From NCBI GenBank assembly GCA_002472405.1, contig DKRV01000013.1, positions 1-55,960 of the forward strand: 55,960 nucleotides of DNA, given 5' to 3'. The DNA comes from Clostridiales bacterium UBA7273. GTDB lineage: Bacteria; Bacillota; Clostridia; Oscillospirales; Oscillospiraceae. The position numbers and the translations under genes are program-made. Positions 8,893 through 18,375 of the stretch are shown piece by piece. The first letter of the stretch is position 1; each line of letters begins with the position of its first letter. Under the pieces are notes generated by a model. That model did not search any database and was not told the origin of the DNA. It saw only the letters and a list, made by a program, of their open reading frames with translations.

Positions 8893-9115
8893 AATAAAGC
8901 CTCTCATGGCCGTGACCATGAGAGGCGTGATTTACGCGGTTCCACTCTCTTTTGTAGCTTAAAAGCCTTAACGCGGCATACGCGGAGGCATTTCCTCCTC
9001 CGAGGCTCCCGGACGCATTTCCTTCTCATCACCGCGGCCATGCTCTCAGCTGATGCAAAGCCTCTCTGTACGGGCGAGGGGAGAAGTACTTCTTCCGTTC
9101 AGCGCCAATAGCGCC
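8893..9115 (-). promoter_or_regulatory. T-box leader of cysS
   Basis: The conserved T-box AGAGAGTGGAACCGCG lies at 8950-8935 on the minus strand. It is followed by the competing terminator hairpin at 8926-8899 (11-bp arms GCCTCTCATGG and complement, then a T-rich tract). In stem I the AGTA motif is present in GAAGTACTT, and the opposite side of the specifier loop reads GGAAATGCG, which places TGC (Cys) after GAA plus one base. This matches the downstream gene. Confidence 0.92.
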
Positions 9116-9121
9116 AATAGA

Positions 9122-9150
9122 ATATTACCATTGCGGACAATTCATGTCAA
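9122..9150 (-). promoter_or_regulatory. Promoter of the cysS T-box transcript
   Basis: On the minus strand, a perfect -35 TTGACA and a -10 TAATAT are separated by 17 bp. The -35 overlaps the end of pgsA. Confidence 0.8.
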
Positions 9151-9680
9151 GCGCAGTGCTTGAACACATTGATGTTTTTTACGAAATATTCGATGCCGGA
9201 ATACAGCGTTGTGGCAAGGATCAGCACCCAGCATATGACCGCAACGACCTGCGGAGTGGGAAACCAGGGCTGGGTTGCGATGATCAGAATACCGAGCGCG
9301 ACCATCGTGACGCCGGTCTTGATCTTTCCCGACCAAGCGGCGGCAATGACTATGCCTTGCTCGACTGCAAGCAGCCTCAGACCCGAAACGCCGAACTCAC
9401 GCAGCAGAACTACCGCAACCACCCATCCGGGCATAAGTCCGACCTCGACGAAATAGCACATTGCCGACAGCACAAGCATTTTATCCGCAAGAGGATCCAT
9501 AAACTTGCCGAAATCGGTGACGAGGTTGTACTTTCTTGCGATCCTGCCGTCAATAAGATCGCTCACGCACGCAATTATGTAAACCGCAAGCGCCCAGTAC
9601 GGAAGGTCGAGATACAGCAGCACCATGAAAACGGGAACAAGAATTATTCTGCCAACGGTGATCTTATTAGGTGTGTTCAT
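9147..9680 (-). CDS. pgsA: CDP-diacylglycerol-glycerol-3-phosphate 3-phosphatidyltransferase
   Basis: 177 residues, a normal length for this integral membrane enzyme that makes phosphatidylglycerol phosphate, the first step towards PG and cardiolipin. The CDP-alcohol phosphotransferase motif is intact: SDLIDGRIARKYNLV followed by TDFGKFMDPLADK. Four hydrophobic segments are visible. The start lies 2 bp behind the rimO stop, so the gene closes the recA-recX-rimO-pgsA operon. Confidence 0.95.
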   Translation of the reverse strand: MNTPNKITVGRIILVPVFMVLLYLDLPYWALAVYIIACVSDLIDGRIARKYNLVTDFGKFMDPLADKMLVLSAMCYFVEVGLMPGWVVAVVLLREFGVSGLRLLAVEQGIVIAAAWSGKIKTGVTMVALGILIIATQPWFPTPQVVAVICWVLILATTLYSGIEYFVKNINVFKHCA

Positions 9681-9682
9681 GA

Positions 9683-10999
9683 TTATTCCTCCAGTCCGAT
9701 AAGGTTGCCGTCGTCGGAAACGGCGGTTATGCGCACGGGAACGATCTGCCCCTCGCCGCCGCGGCCTTCGAAAACAACAAGGCCGTCGATGTCGGGCGAG
9801 TCATAGCAGCTGCGGCCGATCCAGTTGCCGTCGGCATCGTGATCGGTGCAGATGACCGGCAGAACCTTCCCGACGAGCGAGGCTGCGAAATCATCCATTA
9901 TGCGAGCCTGAATATCCATGATGAGATCCGCGCGGCGCTGAGCTTCCTCAAACGGAACATGCTCCATTTTCGCTGCCGGGGTGCCCTCCTCGGGAGAGAA
10001 GGGGAAAACGCCGGCGCGCTCGATCTTGGCTTCAAGCAGGAAGCTGCACAGCTCTTCAAATTCATCCTCGCTCTCGCCGGGCAGACCGGCAATAAGGCTT
10101 GTGCGCAGAACAAGTCCGGGGATGCGGCGGCGCAGAGTTTTAAACAGTGCGCGTATATCGTCGCCCGTGCCGTGCCTGTTCATGGTTTTCAGGATCTTGT
10201 TATTTATATGCTGGATGGGTATGTCCAGATATTTCACTATCTTGGGATTGGATGCGATCTCGTCGATAAGCTCATCGTCGAACTGATCGGGATATGTGTA
10301 GTGCAGCCTTATCCATTCAACGCCGTCGATCTCGCTTATCCGGCGGCAAAGCTCCGCAAGGCAGCGCTTTCCGTAAAGATCCGTGCCGTAGCGCGTTATA
10401 TCCTGCGCGATGACGATGATCTCCTTCACGCCGTGCGCTGCGAGATCGCGCGCCTCTTCAAGGACGTTTTCAATCTCTCTTGAGCGGTATCTGCCGCGGA
10501 TATACGGTATCGCGCAGAAGGCGCAGAAGTTATCGCAGCCCTCGGCGATGCGCAGATATGCCCACGACGGGCCGGTGCTTACAACGCGCGGTATCTCGTC
10601 CACTGGGGCGCTGTTGTCCGCAAAAAGGCTCACCGGCTTTTCTTCAAAAACGGCGTTTACCGCAGGAACGATATCTCCGAAGCTGCCGACGCCAAGGATG
10701 GCGTCAACCTCCGGAAGCTCATCTGTAACTGCGGCGCGGTAGCGCTCGGTAAGGCATCCGGTCACTATTATCTTGCCGAGCCTGCCTTCGGCCTTGAGCT
10801 TTGCCATTTCAAGGATCGTGTCGATCGCTTCGCTTTTTGCGGCGTCTATAAAGCCGCAGGTGTTTATTATAACGGCGTCTGCGCCGTCCGGCGACGGAGC
10901 GAGCGCATAGCCTGCCTCGCTCAGCAGATACAGCATCTGCTCGCTGTTAACGAGATTTTTTGCACAGCCCAAAGAAATTAGGGCAATTGTCCTGTCCAT
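9683..10999 (-). CDS. rimO: Ribosomal protein S12 methylthiotransferase
   Basis: 438 residues. Radical-SAM enzyme adding a methylthio group to the conserved Asp of ribosomal protein S12. The N-terminal UPF0004 domain begins SLGCAKNLVNSE, which distinguishes RimO from MiaB, and further cluster cysteines lie in INTCGF and VTGCLTERY. The radical-SAM motif is CDNFCAFCAIPYIRG. A C-terminal TRAM-like segment follows. The start directly abuts the recX stop, indicating translational coupling. Confidence 0.96.
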   Translation of the reverse strand: MDRTIALISLGCAKNLVNSEQMLYLLSEAGYALAPSPDGADAVIINTCGFIDAAKSEAIDTILEMAKLKAEGRLGKIIVTGCLTERYRAAVTDELPEVDAILGVGSFGDIVPAVNAVFEEKPVSLFADNSAPVDEIPRVVSTGPSWAYLRIAEGCDNFCAFCAIPYIRGRYRSREIENVLEEARDLAAHGVKEIIVIAQDITRYGTDLYGKRCLAELCRRISEIDGVEWIRLHYTYPDQFDDELIDEIASNPKIVKYLDIPIQHINNKILKTMNRHGTGDDIRALFKTLRRRIPGLVLRTSLIAGLPGESEDEFEELCSFLLEAKIERAGVFPFSPEEGTPAAKMEHVPFEEAQRRADLIMDIQARIMDDFAASLVGKVLPVICTDHDADGNWIGRSCYDSPDIDGLVVFEGRGGEGQIVPVRITAVSDDGNLIGLEE

Positions 11000-11608
11000 T
11001 CAGTAATCACCTTGAGTATCAAATTCATTAAGTGCGTGTTTTATCTGATCCCACGAGTAGCCGCGCCGAAACAGCGCATCCGAGACCTTCTTGACCTGCG
11101 CCCGGTCGCCGGGATCGGTGAGCCTTGAGCGAAGAAATCGCGCAAGATATTCATCCTGCTCGGGCATCTGAGACATAGCCTCGTCCCACAGCTCGCGCGA
11201 AACTCCGTGCCGACGCAGCTCCTGCTTTATGCGAGATGCGCCGTAGCCCTTGGCGGCATAGTGCCGAACAACGCTGCCGGCGTATTCGGTGTCGTTAATA
11301 AGCCCCATTTGGCAAAGCCATTCGGCGCACGCCTCGGCATTATCCGGCGTTTCGCCTTTTTCAATTAGCCTTTTTCGCAGCTCCTCGCGCGACATCGGAC
11401 GGGCGTTTATGATCCTCAGCGCCCTTGCCTTGGAAAGAGCAAGCGTGCATGCTGAAACAAGCTCGTTATATGCATCCTCGTCAAAGTCCATACCTGAGTG
11501 TATAAACCGCTCGGTTATTATACCGAGTGTCGTTTTGAGCTCCGTTCCGTCGTCGAAAACGAGCGTGAAGCGCTCGGGCGAGGTCTGCTTGATCTCACGC
11601 AGCGTCAC
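11000..11608 (-). CDS. recX: Regulatory protein RecX
   Basis: 202 residues. RecX caps and modulates RecA filaments. The three-helix tandem repeats are visible (ARPMSREELRKRLIEKG; YAAKGYGASRIKQELRRHGV; FRRGYSWDQIKHAL). It begins 5 bp after recA, the classical recA-recX arrangement. Confidence 0.93.
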   Translation of the reverse strand: MTLREIKQTSPERFTLVFDDGTELKTTLGIITERFIHSGMDFDEDAYNELVSACTLALSKARALRIINARPMSREELRKRLIEKGETPDNAEACAEWLCQMGLINDTEYAGSVVRHYAAKGYGASRIKQELRRHGVSRELWDEAMSQMPEQDEYLARFLRSRLTDPGDRAQVKKVSDALFRRGYSWDQIKHALNEFDTQGDY

Positions 11609-11613
11609 TTGTA

Positions 11614-12714
11614 TCAGCCTTCAAAATCATCTGCGGAAACATCGACTGCGCGTCCTGCCGCCTGGGCTGCCTTGCGCGCCTGCGGACTCATGAGCTTGTA
11701 CGCATTGTCGCGTATCTGCTGCTCAATGTTTGCGCAGACCTCGGGATTGCAAAGCAGATATTCCTTCACCGCATCTCGACCCTGGATGCGCTGCTCACCG
11801 ACGGTGAACCATGCGCCGGCCTTATCGATGATCTCGAGCTTAACGCCGAGATCGACGATCTCGCCGACCTTTGAAATGCCCTCGCCGTACATGATGTCAA
11901 ACTCTGCCTCTTTGAACGGGGGAGCGCACTTATTCTTTATGACCTTTGCGCGCGTGCGGTTGCCGATCATCTCGCCGCCGACCTTGAGGGTCTCTATCCT
12001 GCGCACGTCGATACGCACGGAGGCGTAGTATTTAAGCGCAAGACCGCCGGGGGTGGTTTCGGGGTTTCCGTACATAACGCCGATCTTCTGGCGCAGCTGG
12101 TTTATGAATATAACGGTGCAGCCGTTTTTCGAGATGCAGCCTGCCAGACGGCGCATTGCCTGCGACATGAGTCTTGCAAGCGCGCCGACAACGGAGTCGC
12201 CCATTTCACCTTCAAGCTCGATGCGCGGGATAAGAGCCGCGACGGAGTCGACAACAACAACATCAACCGCGCTCGAGCGGACGAGACTTTCGGTGATGTC
12301 GAGCGCCTGCTCGCCGGTATCGGGCTGTGAGATGAGCAGACTGTCGATATCGACGCCCAGCGCACGGGCATATGCAGGCTCGAGCGCATGCTCAACGTCG
12401 ATGTATGCCGCCTCGCCGCCGGCCTTCTGAGCCGCCGCGACGACGTGCAGCGCAAGCGTTGTTTTACCCGAAGCCTCGGGACCGTAGATCTCTATGATCC
12501 TGCCCTTGGGAACGCCGCCTATGCCAAGCGCAAGGTCGAGCGAAAGCGAGCCTGTTGACAGGGCTTCAACGTTCACCGGAATATCGTCTCCAAGGCGCAT
12601 GATAGCGCCCTTGCCGTAGTTTTTCTCTATCTGCGCTATGCAGGTCTCAAGCGCTTTTTTCTTGTCGCTTGCCTGCGAGTGAGTGGAGATGGGAGCTTTT
12701 TTCTTTTCAGCCAT
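11614..12714 (-). CDS. recA: Recombinase RecA
   Basis: 366 residues, normal length. DNA-dependent ATPase for homologous recombination and SOS induction. Walker A is GPEASGKTTL; Walker B is within VDVVVVDSVAAL; the L2 loop and NQLRQKIGVMYGNPETTPGG motif are intact. A basic N-terminal helix (AEKKKAPI) and an acidic end (VSADDFEG) are as usual. Co-directional with prmC upstream (20 bp) and recX downstream. Confidence 0.98.
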   Translation of the reverse strand: MAEKKKAPISTHSQASDKKKALETCIAQIEKNYGKGAIMRLGDDIPVNVEALSTGSLSLDLALGIGGVPKGRIIEIYGPEASGKTTLALHVVAAAQKAGGEAAYIDVEHALEPAYARALGVDIDSLLISQPDTGEQALDITESLVRSSAVDVVVVDSVAALIPRIELEGEMGDSVVGALARLMSQAMRRLAGCISKNGCTVIFINQLRQKIGVMYGNPETTPGGLALKYYASVRIDVRRIETLKVGGEMIGNRTRAKVIKNKCAPPFKEAEFDIMYGEGISKVGEIVDLGVKLEIIDKAGAWFTVGEQRIQGRDAVKEYLLCNPEVCANIEQQIRDNAYKLMSPQARKAAQAAGRAVDVSADDFEG

Positions 12715-12734
12715 TTCGTTTACCTCAACTTATA

Positions 12735-13604
12735 TCAGAATTCGTTTTTCCATTTACCGATCACAACTCGCTCAAAGCCGAGCGTGTCGTTGCGGCTCTC
12801 GACCGAGACAAAGCCTGCTTTGAGAAGCATCATCTTCACCTCGTCAGCCTGACCTTCGCCGACCTCAAACATCATAAGTCCGTTAGGCCGCATTGTTATT
12901 GTCCAGTATTTAATGATGGCCCTGTAAAAATCAAGGCCGTCCTCGCCGCCGTCAAGCGCCGTCATAGGCTCGTAATCGCGCACCGAGCAGTCAAGCTCAA
13001 TGAGTTCAAACGAGGGGATGTACGGCGGATTTGAGACGATAACGTCAAAGCTGCCTATGCTCATCGGAGGCCAGGTTGTCGCGTCGGCGTTCATCGGGAT
13101 TATCCGAGAGGTCAGCTTATTATCCTTAATGTTTTTCCTGCAAACCTCAAGCGCCGAGGGGCTTATGTCGGCGGCCACGACGCGCGCGGCAGGAAGCTCG
13201 TGTGCGATGGCGCATGCGATGCAGCCGCTGCCGCAGCACAGATCGAGCACTCTGCCCTTCATGCCAAAGCCTTTTATCGCGTCTATTGCCGCATCGACGA
13301 GTATCTCCGTATCAATACGGGGGATAAGAACGTCGGGCGTGACCGTCATCGGCAGTCCATAAAATTCCCACGAGCCGGAGATGTATGCAAGCGGCTCACC
13401 CTGAAGCCGGCGCTCTATCATGCTGTGCGCACGTTCCTCAATCTCGGGCGATGTGTAGAGATACATGTCGCGCATAAGCTGCTCCGTTGTTTTTCCGGCA
13501 GCCGCGGCAAGAAGTATGCGGGCCTCGAGGCTGAAAGCCTCAACGCCGTTTTCTCTCAGCTTGTTTCTGACTGAGAAGTAGATATCGTTATATGTTTTCG
13601 GCAT
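12735..13604 (-). CDS. prmC: Peptide chain release factor N5-glutamine methyltransferase
   Basis: 289 residues. It methylates the GGQ glutamine of RF1/RF2 using SAM. An N-terminal helical domain is followed by the SAM-binding motif LDLCCGSGCIACAIA and the catalytic NPPYIPS. It lies between the DUF1385 gene and recA on the same strand. Confidence 0.95.
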   Translation of the reverse strand: MPKTYNDIYFSVRNKLRENGVEAFSLEARILLAAAAGKTTEQLMRDMYLYTSPEIEERAHSMIERRLQGEPLAYISGSWEFYGLPMTVTPDVLIPRIDTEILVDAAIDAIKGFGMKGRVLDLCCGSGCIACAIAHELPAARVVAADISPSALEVCRKNIKDNKLTSRIIPMNADATTWPPMSIGSFDVIVSNPPYIPSFELIELDCSVRDYEPMTALDGGEDGLDFYRAIIKYWTITMRPNGLMMFEVGEGQADEVKMMLLKAGFVSVESRNDTLGFERVVIGKWKNEF

Positions 13605-13619
13605 TTTCCGTATCCTTAA

Positions 13620-14573
13620 TTACCAGGCGTCGCTGCCTTTTTCTTCGGGGATGACAAGCTCAAGCGCACGGATGGCGCATTCTATCATCTCATCGTCGGG
13701 CTCGTTGGTCGTTATGCGCTGGAACTGCTTGCCCGGCCATGAGAGTATTGCAGAACAAATGTTGTCGTGTCTGCCGACCCAGCGGTTAAGTTCGTAGCTC
13801 AGCCCCACGATGAGCGGCAGCATGAGGAATTTGAGCCCCATGCGCAGCATAGTGTCCGAAACGTGGATAAACGAGCCCGCGATTATACTTATTATAATTA
13901 CAACAAATATGAAGCTCGTTCCGCATCTGGGATGCAGCCTCGGCTGCGGACGCACGTTCTCGACCGTCAGCGGAAGACCCTTTTCATAGCAGAAGATGGT
14001 CTTGTGCTCGGCACCGTGATATGAAAACAGACGCTTCATATCCTTCATTTTCGAGCACAGTATCAAATAAATAAAGAAGATGACGAGCTTAAGTATGCCC
14101 TCAAGCAGCGTCCTCCAATAGAAATCGGACTTGACGGCAGGGAACAGCCCTACGATAAAGGTCGGCAGGAACAGGAACAAGAACAGCGAAAGTGCAATGC
14201 CCAGAACAACGGCAACGCCGATAACGAGCTTCTGCGCGGTCTCGTTTGAAAAGTGTTTTTCTATCCAAAGATCTATTTTGTCCGGCTCCTCCTGCATATC
14301 CTCGGGAAGCTGATCGGCCGAATACGACAGCGCCTTCACGCCGTTTACCATAGACGATATGAACGCCGCGACACCGCGGATGAGCGGCCAGCCGAGGATG
14401 GGGCTTTTCTCCTTCAGAGGGGTTACGGTTTCGACCTTTTCGACCATTTCGCCCGAACCGCGGCACACAATAGCGCGCTTATCGGGTCCGAGCATCATTA
14501 TACCCTCGATGAGCGCCTGACCGCCGATGGAGGTCTTGAATTTCACCGAAGACTCAGTGTTTTTATCTGACAT
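13620..14573 (-). CDS. DUF1385 membrane protein (YqhQ-like)
   Basis: 317 residues. The start GGQALIEGIMMLGPD, the EKSPILGWPLIRGVAAF segment, the HGAEHKTIFCYEKG motif and the PRLHPRCGTSF motif are hallmarks of DUF1385. At least four transmembrane helices are visible, including KLVIGVAVVLGIALSLFLFLFLP. Biochemical function is not established for the family; the position beside prmC is common in Clostridia. Confidence 0.9.
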   Translation of the reverse strand: MSDKNTESSVKFKTSIGGQALIEGIMMLGPDKRAIVCRGSGEMVEKVETVTPLKEKSPILGWPLIRGVAAFISSMVNGVKALSYSADQLPEDMQEEPDKIDLWIEKHFSNETAQKLVIGVAVVLGIALSLFLFLFLPTFIVGLFPAVKSDFYWRTLLEGILKLVIFFIYLILCSKMKDMKRLFSYHGAEHKTIFCYEKGLPLTVENVRPQPRLHPRCGTSFIFVVIIISIIAGSFIHVSDTMLRMGLKFLMLPLIVGLSYELNRWVGRHDNICSAILSWPGKQFQRITTNEPDDEMIECAIRALELVIPEEKGSDAW

Positions 14574-14582
14574 TTATCTACC

Positions 14583-15578
14583 TCAATTTTCTGACAGGGG
14601 TAAGCATATTTCGGCAATGCAGCCGCCGCCCTCGGCATTTGCAATATCGAGCTTTCCGCCGTGGCGGCTTATTATCTCGTCGCACACTGCAAGCCCTATG
14701 CCGCTGCCGCGGTTTTTGCTGCTGCCCTTATAGAATCTGTTTTTGACAAACGGCAGCTCGCCGGCGGGTATGCCTCTGCCGTAGTCACGTATGCCGATGA
14801 CTACGCGCTCTTTTTCAAGCGCAAGAGTTATGTCAACCTTTCCGCCGTCTCCGCCGTGCTTTGCGGCGTTATCCAGCAGATTGAGAAACACCTGCTTTAA
14901 GCGCTCCGGGTCGCCGGATATGAGCGGAATGTCATACTCGGGCGGCTGGTAATTGACCTCGATCCCAGCCTCGCTCATGAGCTTGCCGTAGGTAAACAGC
15001 GAATCCTCAAGCTCGGCGGCAATGTCAACAAGCTCCATGCGCAGGTTGAATCTGCCGTCCTGAATGCGCGTAAACTCCAGAAGATCGGCGACCATGCCTG
15101 TAAGCCTTTCAGCCTCCTTGGAGATTATCTTCACGCCGCGCAGCGATTCGTCTTTTATAGCCGGATCGTACTGCAAGGTCTCGCTCCAGCCGAGGATGGC
15201 TGTAAGCGGTGTGCGCAGCTCGTGCGATATCTGCGAGATGAACTCGGCCGTTGCCTTGTCCGAGCGCGCGATTTTTTCGGACATGATGTTAATGTCGTCC
15301 GTGAGCCTGCCGATCTCGTTATCTCCGACAGAGGGTACCTGCGCGCCGTAGCTTCCGTCGGCAATGTGCCTTGCCGATTCGCTCAGATCCTCGATGGGCT
15401 TTGATATGTAGTGATCGAACCAGATGTTTACGAGAATAATGTAAGCTGCGATGATGATCGCGATGATTATGGCAGGGATAATCAGTTTGTTTGCCGCAAA
15501 GGCAATTAGGCATGCGATAAGGATGACCGCCGCAATACTCGACGCAAGCAGCTGCCATTTAAGATTTTTAAAAAACAT
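14583..15578 (-). CDS. Sensor histidine kinase
   Basis: 331 residues. Two adjacent N-terminal transmembrane helices (about 9-31 and 33-53) leave almost no extracellular loop, so the signal is probably sensed in or near the membrane. A HAMP domain follows (residues 55-105), then HisKA with phospho-accepting His119 in SQISHELRTP, then the ATPase domain with N-box NLLDNAAKHG, G1 DYGRGIP and G2 GSGIGLAV. The response regulator gene lies 27 bp upstream on the same strand. Targets are unknown. Confidence 0.94.
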   Translation of the reverse strand: MFFKNLKWQLLASSIAAVILIACLIAFAANKLIIPAIIIAIIIAAYIILVNIWFDHYISKPIEDLSESARHIADGSYGAQVPSVGDNEIGRLTDDINIMSEKIARSDKATAEFISQISHELRTPLTAILGWSETLQYDPAIKDESLRGVKIISKEAERLTGMVADLLEFTRIQDGRFNLRMELVDIAAELEDSLFTYGKLMSEAGIEVNYQPPEYDIPLISGDPERLKQVFLNLLDNAAKHGGDGGKVDITLALEKERVVIGIRDYGRGIPAGELPFVKNRFYKGSSKNRGSGIGLAVCDEIISRHGGKLDIANAEGGGCIAEICLPLSEN

Positions 15579-15605
15579 TGGACACTTCCCGGGAAATAAT
15601 CTGTA

Positions 15606-16295
15606 TCAGTAGCCCCACTTGTAGCCGAAGCCCCAAACGGTCGTGAGAAATTCCGGCTCTGTGGGATCGGCCTCGATCTTCAGGCGCAGTCGGCGGATGT
15701 TGACGTCAACGGTTTTAAGCTCGCCGGAGAAATCGTCGCCCCAAACGGCCTTGAGTATATCCTCGCGCGACATTGCCTTGCCGGGGTTTTCCATAAACAG
15801 CTTCATCAGCAGGTATTCTATCTGCGTAAGCTTCAGGCGCTTGCAGTCCTTTTCAAGGGTGCGGTTGCGTGTGTTGAGCAGGAAAGGACCGCTGGAAATC
15901 TCGTAGCTGGGCTTATCGGATGTATCGCTGCCGAGACGGCGCACGAGCGCATCGACGCGGGCGGTGAGCTCAGCCGGGGAGAAGGGCTTTGTAACATAGT
16001 CATCGGCACCCGTCATAAGACCCGTGACCTTGTCAATTTCCTGACTTTTTGCGGTCAGCATGATGATGCCGATCTTAGAGCCGGAGGCGCGGATGCGGCG
16101 GCAGACCTCAAAGCCGTCTATATCAGGGAGCATCACGTCCAAAAGTGCAAGACAGACGTCCGGATTTTTTTCAAGCAGAGCCAAAGCGGTGGTGCCGTTT
16201 TCGGCTTCGATAGGCTCATATCCGTTGCGGCGGAGGTTGATGACCACAAAACTGCGGATATTCGGTTCATCCTCAAGTACGAGTATCTTTTTCAT
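15606..16295 (-). CDS. OmpR/PhoB-family response regulator
   Basis: 229 residues. The receiver domain has acidic residues EDE at 8-10, phospho-accepting Asp53 in LLDVMLPD, and the conserved Lys in VTKPFSP. A winged-helix DNA-binding domain follows (LTQIEYLLMKLFMENPGKAMSREDIL) and ends with TTVWGFGYKWGY. It is the partner of the adjacent histidine kinase and is the first gene of that pair. The ~170 bp upstream of it hold no gene. Confidence 0.95.
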   Translation of the reverse strand: MKKILVLEDEPNIRSFVVINLRRNGYEPIEAENGTTALALLEKNPDVCLALLDVMLPDIDGFEVCRRIRASGSKIGIIMLTAKSQEIDKVTGLMTGADDYVTKPFSPAELTARVDALVRRLGSDTSDKPSYEISSGPFLLNTRNRTLEKDCKRLKLTQIEYLLMKLFMENPGKAMSREDILKAVWGDDFSGELKTVDVNIRRLRLKIEADPTEPEFLTTVWGFGYKWGY

Positions 16296-16424
16296 GGTTT
16301 GGCCTCTTTCTTATAGTTTTACATTGAAATATTGTAACATATAATTTTCAATTATGGTAGTGGCAAAGACAAAAAAATTGTAATCCGAGAACAAAAAATT
16401 ACACAAATTATCCGAACACCGCTC

Positions 16425-16453
16425 TTGAATAATGCACTTTTATAGGTTATAAT
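16425..16453 (+). promoter_or_regulatory. Promoter of tRNA-Leu
   Basis: TTGAAT and TATAAT are separated by 17 bp, 16 bp upstream of the tRNA. Confidence 0.75.
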
Positions 16454-16469
16454 ACATCTGTTTCTATTC

Positions 16470-16555
16470 GCCGGTGTGATGGAATGGTAGACGTAGCGGA
16501 TTCAAAATCCGCCGGGGGCGACTCCGTGTGGGTTCGAGTCCCACCACCGGCACCA
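16470..16555 (+). tRNA. tRNA-Leu(CAA)
   Basis: A complete class II tRNA. The acceptor stem is GCCGGTG/CACCGGC; the anticodon stem-loop is GCGGA-TTCAAAA-TCCGC, giving anticodon CAA. A variable arm follows, then the T-arm GTGGG-TTCGAGT-CCCAC, discriminator A and an encoded CCA. Its 3' end resembles the 3' end of the broken tRNA-like sequence at 26.9 kb. Confidence 0.95.
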
Positions 16556-16558
16556 TTG

Positions 16559-16597
16559 AAAAGAGGCTGTTTTTTAGTAAAACGGCCTCTTTTTTTA
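16559..16597 (+). terminator. Terminator of tRNA-Leu
   Basis: AAAAGAGGC pairs with GCCTCTTTT across a T-rich loop and is followed by seven T's. Confidence 0.85.
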
Positions 16598-16649
16598 TTT
16601 TTATCCATTTTGAGCTCACGGAGCAGCCTCAAAACCAAATCCGTTATTA

Positions 16650-16697
16650 TAAAAGCCCTCCTTCGCCCGAGCACGCTGTGCGTATCCGAAGGAGGGC
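16650..16697 (-). terminator. Terminator of the sensor gene
   Basis: 11-bp arms (GCCCTCCTTCG and complement) lie just past the sensor stop, followed on the minus strand by TTTTAT. Confidence 0.8.
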
Positions 16698-16718
16698 CTG
16701 CTTGCCCGATTGATTTTG

Positions 16719-18350
16719 TCATATTTCCTGCTCCGCCTGCTGCATGCGCATGAGCGCGTAGCAGAGCTGAAGCTGCCGAACCTTGTGTATCTTCGTCTTA
16801 TCGTAAATACGTTTCCGGTATGTATCGATCGTGCTGACCGCGCAGCCGAGCTGCTCTGCGCACTGACGGGTGCTGAGCCCTCTTGCCAGCGCGCAGCATA
16901 TCTCAAGCTCCTTGGCGCTGAGCCGGGCATAGCCGATCAGAAAATTCTCATAATCCTTCGGATCAAGATCCTTTTTTCCGAGATAGGCCAGGCGGCGCAC
17001 CTGTGCAAGAGAATCGTCGAGCTGCCCCTGCGTATCCTCGACCTGACTCTGCATATCCTCGACCTGCCCCCGGAGCTCCTGCTTCTCAGTTTCCAGATCG
17101 GTGATCGTCTGCTCATGGAAGCGCAGCTTCGCGGAGACAGGGCGCAGCTCGTCAAAGGTCATCTGCGCACCGTCGCAGTTTTCCTTATTGAGCAGCTCAA
17201 TGTCACGCATGACGGGACGCAGGTAGCGGCGGGTATAGTACAGGCAGCATACAGCGCCGAAAAATATCAGCAGCGTCAGCAGGCCGCCGATCTCCAGCGA
17301 GCGCTTGAGCATGATCCGGTTATAGTCGCCCTTGGGAAGCAGCACGCTCAGAGTGTGCTGCTCGAGATCCCCGTCGGCCGCCGAGAACGGCTTTGAAAGT
17401 CCGACAAAGGACAGCTCCGTCCCGGAGAAAAACGTAAGGCCGTCCCGGCTGCCTGTTTCCGTCAGCAGCTCCTCCGGCACGAAGCAAAATCCGCCGGAGG
17501 GATAGGTCACGAGCGCCTTCGGAATATCCGGCCCCTCCGTGCTCTCCGACAGGAGACAGGCGAGACTGCCGATGCCAGAGGGCTGGACGTGGTGGGCGGA
17601 GAAATAGGTCTGGTTTATCTCAAAGCCGCACAGCCCGTACACCGTGCCGTCGGCTCCCAGTATGGGCACGGTCAGCAGCATCGCACGCTCCGAGGTACCG
17701 GGCAGGGTCAGCAGACTTGTCGTCCGGCAGCTGCGGTCAATGGGCGCCGATGCCGTATTCAGATGCCCGGCAAGCTCGGAAAACTCGGACAGCTCAAATT
17801 CCTGCGCCCACTTCCGGTGCGGCATCACGCCGTGACTGCGCCCGACGTCCGCCATGCCGCGGTAGAGCAGCAGATCGCTGGCAATGCGCGCAGAATTGCT
17901 CCGCTGAACGTACAGGCCGCCGCGGAACTCCTCGCCGCCGAGGGAGGTGTTGAGCACCACGAACGCGCCGGAGCAGTCCGCCTGCCGGACGTACTGACAC
18001 AGCGGCTCGAGCATGGCCTCCTCCAGCCGCTCCATTGCGTCCGCGCTGCCGTCGAGAGCGGAAAGCTTCGAGGTCTGCCTCTGCACGATGGCGCTCATGT
18101 CCTCGGACAGATGCACGCCCATGACGGAGACATTGCGCCACATCGACTTCATGTCCGACTCAAAGGCCTCCATGCGGAAGCTCAGCGAGGTGCACAGCTC
18201 CTCCTGCGGGCTTTTGAGCTGATTAAAGAAGAACAGCCCGGCGATAAGCGCCGCCGCCAGAATAAGGCCCAGCGCAATCATATAGACCGTAAGGCGCTTT
18301 TTCATGGAGCGCCGTATATTATAAAATTCCGAAAGTGTGTATCTCGTCAT
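16719..18350 (-). CDS. Two-pass membrane sensor with cytoplasmic LuxR-type HTH
   Basis: 543 residues from the ATG behind GGAGG. Transmembrane helix 1 is at about 20-42 and helix 2 at about 352-371. Between them is a ~300-residue extracellular domain with features of a double-Cache-like sensor (not certain), including CSGAFVVLNTSLGG and VPILGADGTVYGLCGFEI. Inside, residues 400-455 are a heptad-rich coiled coil with QVEDMQSQVEDTQGQL, and residues 475-530 are a LuxR/NarL helix-turn-helix (LSAKELEICCALARGLSTRQCAEQLGC). There is no kinase or receiver, so this is a one-component transmembrane regulator. The adjacent solute-binding gene starts the transcript and ends 26 bp upstream. A truncated paralog lies at 25.7 kb. 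Confidence 0.85.
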   Translation of the reverse strand: MTRYTLSEFYNIRRSMKKRLTVYMIALGLILAAALIAGLFFFNQLKSPQEELCTSLSFRMEAFESDMKSMWRNVSVMGVHLSEDMSAIVQRQTSKLSALDGSADAMERLEEAMLEPLCQYVRQADCSGAFVVLNTSLGGEEFRGGLYVQRSNSARIASDLLLYRGMADVGRSHGVMPHRKWAQEFELSEFSELAGHLNTASAPIDRSCRTTSLLTLPGTSERAMLLTVPILGADGTVYGLCGFEINQTYFSAHHVQPSGIGSLACLLSESTEGPDIPKALVTYPSGGFCFVPEELLTETGSRDGLTFFSGTELSFVGLSKPFSAADGDLEQHTLSVLLPKGDYNRIMLKRSLEIGGLLTLLIFFGAVCCLYYTRRYLRPVMRDIELLNKENCDGAQMTFDELRPVSAKLRFHEQTITDLETEKQELRGQVEDMQSQVEDTQGQLDDSLAQVRRLAYLGKKDLDPKDYENFLIGYARLSAKELEICCALARGLSTRQCAEQLGCAVSTIDTYRKRIYDKTKIHKVRQLQLCYALMRMQQAEQEI

Positions 18351-18375
18351 GCCCCATATCCTCCGGGGAACGTTT

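Noticed and set aside
9839..10483. Plus-strand open frames opposite rimO, recX and recA
   Set aside because: All lie fully inside well-recognised minus-strand genes and have no motifs of their own.
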